Source: Rhodocyclales bacterium (GTDB taxonomy: Bacteria > Pseudomonadota > Gammaproteobacteria > Burkholderiales > Rhodocyclaceae). Taken from it: a DNA stretch of 64,000 nucleotides. The translations under genes and the position numbers were made by a program. Positions 61,238 through 64,000 of this stretch are shown here, one piece after another; within the stretch, counting starts at the first letter, position 1; each line of letters starts with the position of its first letter. The stretch spans positions 62,001 to 126,000 of the forward strand of contig JACRLX010000024.1 of NCBI GenBank assembly GCA_016235165.1. The letters run 5' to 3'. Below the pieces are notes generated by a model. The model saw only the letters and a program-made list of their open reading frames with translations, did not search any database and was not told the origin of the DNA.

Positions 61238-62350
61238 ATGGTTCGACTATTTCTTGCCCTGATTGCGTTCTTTTTGTCGATTTCGGCATCAGCCGATCAG
61301 GAATTGGTACTACATACGCGTCAGTTTGCCTACCCGGCCTCGCTTGTCGCCGATATGGGGCCCAATGTGTCGCCGATTGCCAGTATCGTGCCGACCATCG
61401 ATCGCAGCCGGGCCTACTTGCTCGATATTTCCGAGGCCGAGATCATCGGACGGCCGGAGAAGCCTGTTCGCAACGCTTGGGATCGCGTTCGCAATGGGTT
61501 TTCGTTGGCGCCCCTGAAAACCGGGCTCGTCGCCGAGCGTGAACAGTGGTATCGGCAGCGCAAGGATCTCGTATTGGCGATCAGCCAGAAGGCGCGGCGC
61601 TATTTGCATCATATTGTCGAAGCTGTCGAAAAGCGTGGTTTGCCCACAGAGATCGCGCTGCTGCCTTTTGTCGAGAGCGGATTTGAACCACAGGCCTTGT
61701 CGAGTGCACAGGCAGCGGGTCTGTGGCAATTCATTCCCGGAACCGCTCAGCGGTATCATCTGCAACTCAACGAGCATTACGACGCGCGTCGCGATATCGT
61801 TGCGTCCACCCAAGCTGCCCTGAATTATCTGGAGTTTCTGCATGGTTTGTTTCAGGACTGGCATCTGGCATTCGCTGCCTACAACTGGGGTGAAGAAGCG
61901 GTACAGAGAGCCATTCTGCGCAATCAGGCACGTGGGCTTCCCACCGACTACGAAAGCCTGGCCATGCCGGAAGAAACCCGCTATTACGTGCCGAAACTGA
62001 TGGCGATCCGCAATATCGTGGCCGACCCGGAACATCATGGGATTTTGTTGGCCGAAATCGACAACGTGCCTTACTTTTCCAAGATTGAGGTAGCACATGA
62101 ACTTGACGCACAGGCTGTGGCCGGGTTAGCCGGGCTTACGGTAGCCGAGGTGCTGGCGCTCAATCCGTCGCACAAGTCGCAACACATCTCTGGGCGCGGC
62201 AAGCCTGCGGTGCTGCTGCCGACGGATGCCGTAGGCGAGTTTTCGAGCCGTCTTTCGGCTCTGTCCCTAAAGGTAAAGGCGGTTGGCAAACGGTCAGGTT
62301 CACGCAAGGCGATCATCGGCCTCAGGCGGGGTGGAGGGATGGCCTTGTGA
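61238..62350 (+). CDS. MltD-like lytic transglycosylase
   Basis: 370 residues from the ATG at 61238 (AAGGG 11-15 nt upstream). The N-terminal signal peptide is MVRLFLALIAFFLSISASA, no lipobox. The SLT goose-type lysozyme domain carries the catalytic Glu146 in LLPFVESGFEPQALSSAQAAG, followed by GLWQFIPGTAQRY and FAAYNWGEEAVQRAI. The C-terminal part (EVAHELDAQAVAGLAGLTVAEVLALNP) matches the MltD region before the LysM repeats, but no LysM repeats are present. It cleaves peptidoglycan glycan strands in the periplasm. It lies between two Sel1-protein genes and overlaps the second by 4 nt. Confidence 0.9.
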   Translation: MVRLFLALIAFFLSISASADQELVLHTRQFAYPASLVADMGPNVSPIASIVPTIDRSRAYLLDISEAEIIGRPEKPVRNAWDRVRNGFSLAPLKTGLVAEREQWYRQRKDLVLAISQKARRYLHHIVEAVEKRGLPTEIALLPFVESGFEPQALSSAQAAGLWQFIPGTAQRYHLQLNEHYDARRDIVASTQAALNYLEFLHGLFQDWHLAFAAYNWGEEAVQRAILRNQARGLPTDYESLAMPEETRYYVPKLMAIRNIVADPEHHGILLAEIDNVPYFSKIEVAHELDAQAVAGLAGLTVAEVLALNPSHKSQHISGRGKPAVLLPTDAVGEFSSRLSALSLKVKAVGKRSGSRKAIIGLRRGGGMAL

Positions 62351-63522
62351 TCAAGAAGACTACGCTTACCACAGCAATTTGCCTGGCGATTGCCATGTGG
62401 GGTTATTTCGGGCTCGGGCGTGAGGTGCAGGCATCGCCCCTTACCTATGAACAGGCCCAGGACAGGGCTGAGTTTGTGCTGCTCCTGCGCAAAGCCCGGC
62501 AGGGGGATAGCGAAGCGCAATGGTCGGCAGCGGCGACCTATCTGCGGCTGGGCGAGACATCCATGGCTTTGCCCCTGCTGGCCTCGGCTGCCGCCAATGG
62601 CCATGTATCGGCGAGTACTCAACTTGGTGCGCTTCATGAGGAAGGGCGTGGTGTCGAGAAGAGCGACGAACGGGCAATGGAGTGGTACCGTAAAGCAGCC
62701 GCGCACGGCGATGCGATATCGATGGCTGCCATGGCGCGTCTAATGCCCCGCGCGGATTCCAAGGTAGCCGAATTGCGCCTTCGATCAGCCAAAGCCGGTA
62801 ATGCAGATGCCCAATACGCCCTCGGGTTGGAGCTTTTGGGTCGTGGCGATGAAAGACTCCTGGGCGAGTCACATGCGTGGTTCGTCATGGCGGCACAGCA
62901 AGGGCATGTTGGTGCGCAGGTAGTTGTTGGCCAACAGTTTCTGGAGGGAAAGGCTGTCAAAGGTGATTCAGCACAGGGCGTGGAGTGGCTGCTGCGAGCC
63001 GCGCGGTCGGGAAATCCTGTTGCCAGCTTCCTGGTCGGCCGAGCCTATCTAACCGAGGGGGATTCCAACGGCGAGGCGGCAAGTAACTACCTGCGCGTGG
63101 CGGCCGAAGCCGGTCATCGCGAAGCACAGTTTTTGTACGGGAAGCTGCTCGCAGACTCCAAGGCCATAGTGGATAAGCACCGGGCCGCGCGATGGCTGGA
63201 AAAGGCTTGGTCCGCTGGTCATGTCGTGGCGGCCAACCGTCTGGGCGAACTCTTGCGCGAGCCTGTAGAGGGCTTGCGACAACATAATCGTGCACGCGAG
63301 CTATTTCTTCATGCGGCCGAGAAAGGCAATGTCGATGCCATGTATAATTTTGCCGAAATGCAGCACTCAGGTATCGGGGGTGAGCGGGATACCTTTGAAG
63401 CGTTGAAGTGGTATGGGCGAGCGGCAGATGGCAAGCATGAGCGGGCGATGGAAGTGGTTGACACCTTGCTGGGCAGTTCCATCAAGACGTCGTCGCTTGG
63501 ATTGAAAGGGTTTTGGCAGTAA
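62347..63522 (+). CDS. Exported Sel1-repeat protein
   Basis: 391 residues from a GTG that overlaps the preceding stop. Signal peptide (TTLTTAICLAIAMWGYFGLGREVQA). Almost the whole mature chain is Sel1 repeats, about nine of them, for example ERAMEWYRKAAAHGDAISM, GVEWLLRAARSGNPVASF and ALKWYGRAADGKHERAM. Periplasmic Sel1 proteins such as AlgK act as scaffolds for polysaccharide secretion, and here an outer-membrane barrel gene follows. It is coupled to the lytic transglycosylase, suggesting the two act together at the cell wall. Function is otherwise unknown. Confidence 0.85.
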   Translation: MIKKTTLTTAICLAIAMWGYFGLGREVQASPLTYEQAQDRAEFVLLLRKARQGDSEAQWSAAATYLRLGETSMALPLLASAAANGHVSASTQLGALHEEGRGVEKSDERAMEWYRKAAAHGDAISMAAMARLMPRADSKVAELRLRSAKAGNADAQYALGLELLGRGDERLLGESHAWFVMAAQQGHVGAQVVVGQQFLEGKAVKGDSAQGVEWLLRAARSGNPVASFLVGRAYLTEGDSNGEAASNYLRVAAEAGHREAQFLYGKLLADSKAIVDKHRAARWLEKAWSAGHVVAANRLGELLREPVEGLRQHNRARELFLHAAEKGNVDAMYNFAEMQHSGIGGERDTFEALKWYGRAADGKHERAMEVVDTLLGSSIKTSSLGLKGFWQ

Positions 63523-63710
63523 GTGTGTCGTTTTCCTGCTACACGATGGGCTGGTTTGGCAGGTAGATTCGAAAAGATTGGATTGACAGCAGGTTCCAAA
63601 AGGGGGAATCTCGCGGGCAAGGCAAGGATCTTTATTTGGTTTATCAAGTTTTATTGGTAACTGTCTGTTAGATATGTAACTTTCTATATAGATCTTGGGG
63701 TGGCAAATCA

Positions 63711-64000
63711 ATGAATAACAAGCAAATTTTCCAGGTGCGAGTCATAAGTGCTGCGGTTGCTGGGATGTTTTGGGTGGCCGTTCCCGCCAGTGCTCAGGAA
63801 GGCAAGCCTTCTGGCGTGCCGTGGGGGCCTGTCGTTGCCTACCCTGAAATCGACGTGACTCTCAAGTCCAACGACAACATCTACTCACAGCCGGCGACTG
63901 GTACGCGCAAGAGCGCCAACATTACGGTGATTGCGCCTAAGCTCAAGATTGAAGCCAAGGACGGTCCGCATACTTACGATGCCACCTACAAGGTAGAACA
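63711..64000 (+). CDS. Probable outer-membrane beta-barrel protein, N-terminal part (runs off window)
   Basis: The ATG at 63711 opens a frame that stays open to the right edge: 96 complete codons. A signal peptide (RVISAAVAGMFWVAVPASAQ) is followed by YPEIDVTLKSNDNIYS, the alternating pattern and DN motif that commonly starts BBP2/EpsL-type beta-barrels linked to exopolysaccharide loci. The upstream 188 nt are AT-rich with no gene and probably hold its promoter. The family placement is tentative because most of the protein lies outside the window. Confidence 0.6.
   Translation, partial: MNNKQIFQVRVISAAVAGMFWVAVPASAQEGKPSGVPWGPVVAYPEIDVTLKSNDNIYSQPATGTRKSANITVIAPKLKIEAKDGPHTYDATYKVE

Overview
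This window looks like a chromosome segment of a GC-rich betaproteobacterium, probably of the Rhodocyclales or a close relative. That placement is inferred from recognised gene families and gene order: rpsF-priB-rpsR-rplI-dnaB, rimP-nusA-infB-rbfA-truB-rpsO-pnp, hom-thrC with an upstream aminotransferase, and PHP-yciO-trpS-scpAB-rluB. It could not be tested by database search. Most of the sequence is core chromosome, densely packed, with many ATGA-type overlaps.

Layout. 1-9.6 kb holds a partial EAL/HDOD signalling gene, a TetR-family regulator facing etfBA, an acyl-CoA dehydrogenase, an Hpt protein, ETF:quinone oxidoreductase, a thioesterase and acetoacetyl-CoA synthetase. Together these form an acyl-CoA oxidation module that feeds electrons into the quinone pool. 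9.6-15.5 kb holds rRNA modification genes (rlmJ, rluF), a CZB-domain protein, the ribosomal cluster and dnaB. Just before dnaB lies a decayed piece of a nucleotide-sugar dehydratase gene. 15.5-25 kb, on the minus strand, is a complete, tightly overlapped L-Ara4N (arn) lipid A modification operon that runs on into bcp and phoH. It has two separate genes in place of the ArnA fusion, and arnT contains a 15-base homopolymer. 25-32.5 kb is an aminotransferase, a GNAT gene, hom and thrC. Between hom and thrC sits about 2.9 kb of accessory DNA: a vapBC-like toxin-antitoxin pair, a truncated IS110-family transposase, and an integron-type cassette array with no integrase (three clear attC sites and one probable).

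32.5-40.5 kb (minus strand) carries a 45-residue membrane protein gene, parC and parE, and rfbD-rfbC-rfbA-rfbB for dTDP-rhamnose. 40.6-50.3 kb (plus strand) carries a monooxygenase/old-yellow-enzyme fusion with a RidA-family partner, an alpha/beta hydrolase, a PHP phosphoesterase, yciO, a site-2 protease homologue, trpS, scpA, scpB and rluB. 50.3-59 kb is the nusA-infB translation/RNA operon through pnp, followed by dksA and tRNA-Pro(TGG). The last 4 kb holds two exported Sel1-repeat proteins flanking an MltD-like lytic transglycosylase, then the start of a probable outer-membrane beta-barrel protein. This looks like the edge of an envelope or exopolysaccharide locus.

The points most worth following up are the integrase-less cassette array inside hom-thrC, the homopolymer in arnT, a dispersed repeat of about 22 bp found in intergenic and coding DNA, and the Sel1/transglycosylase/barrel cluster.
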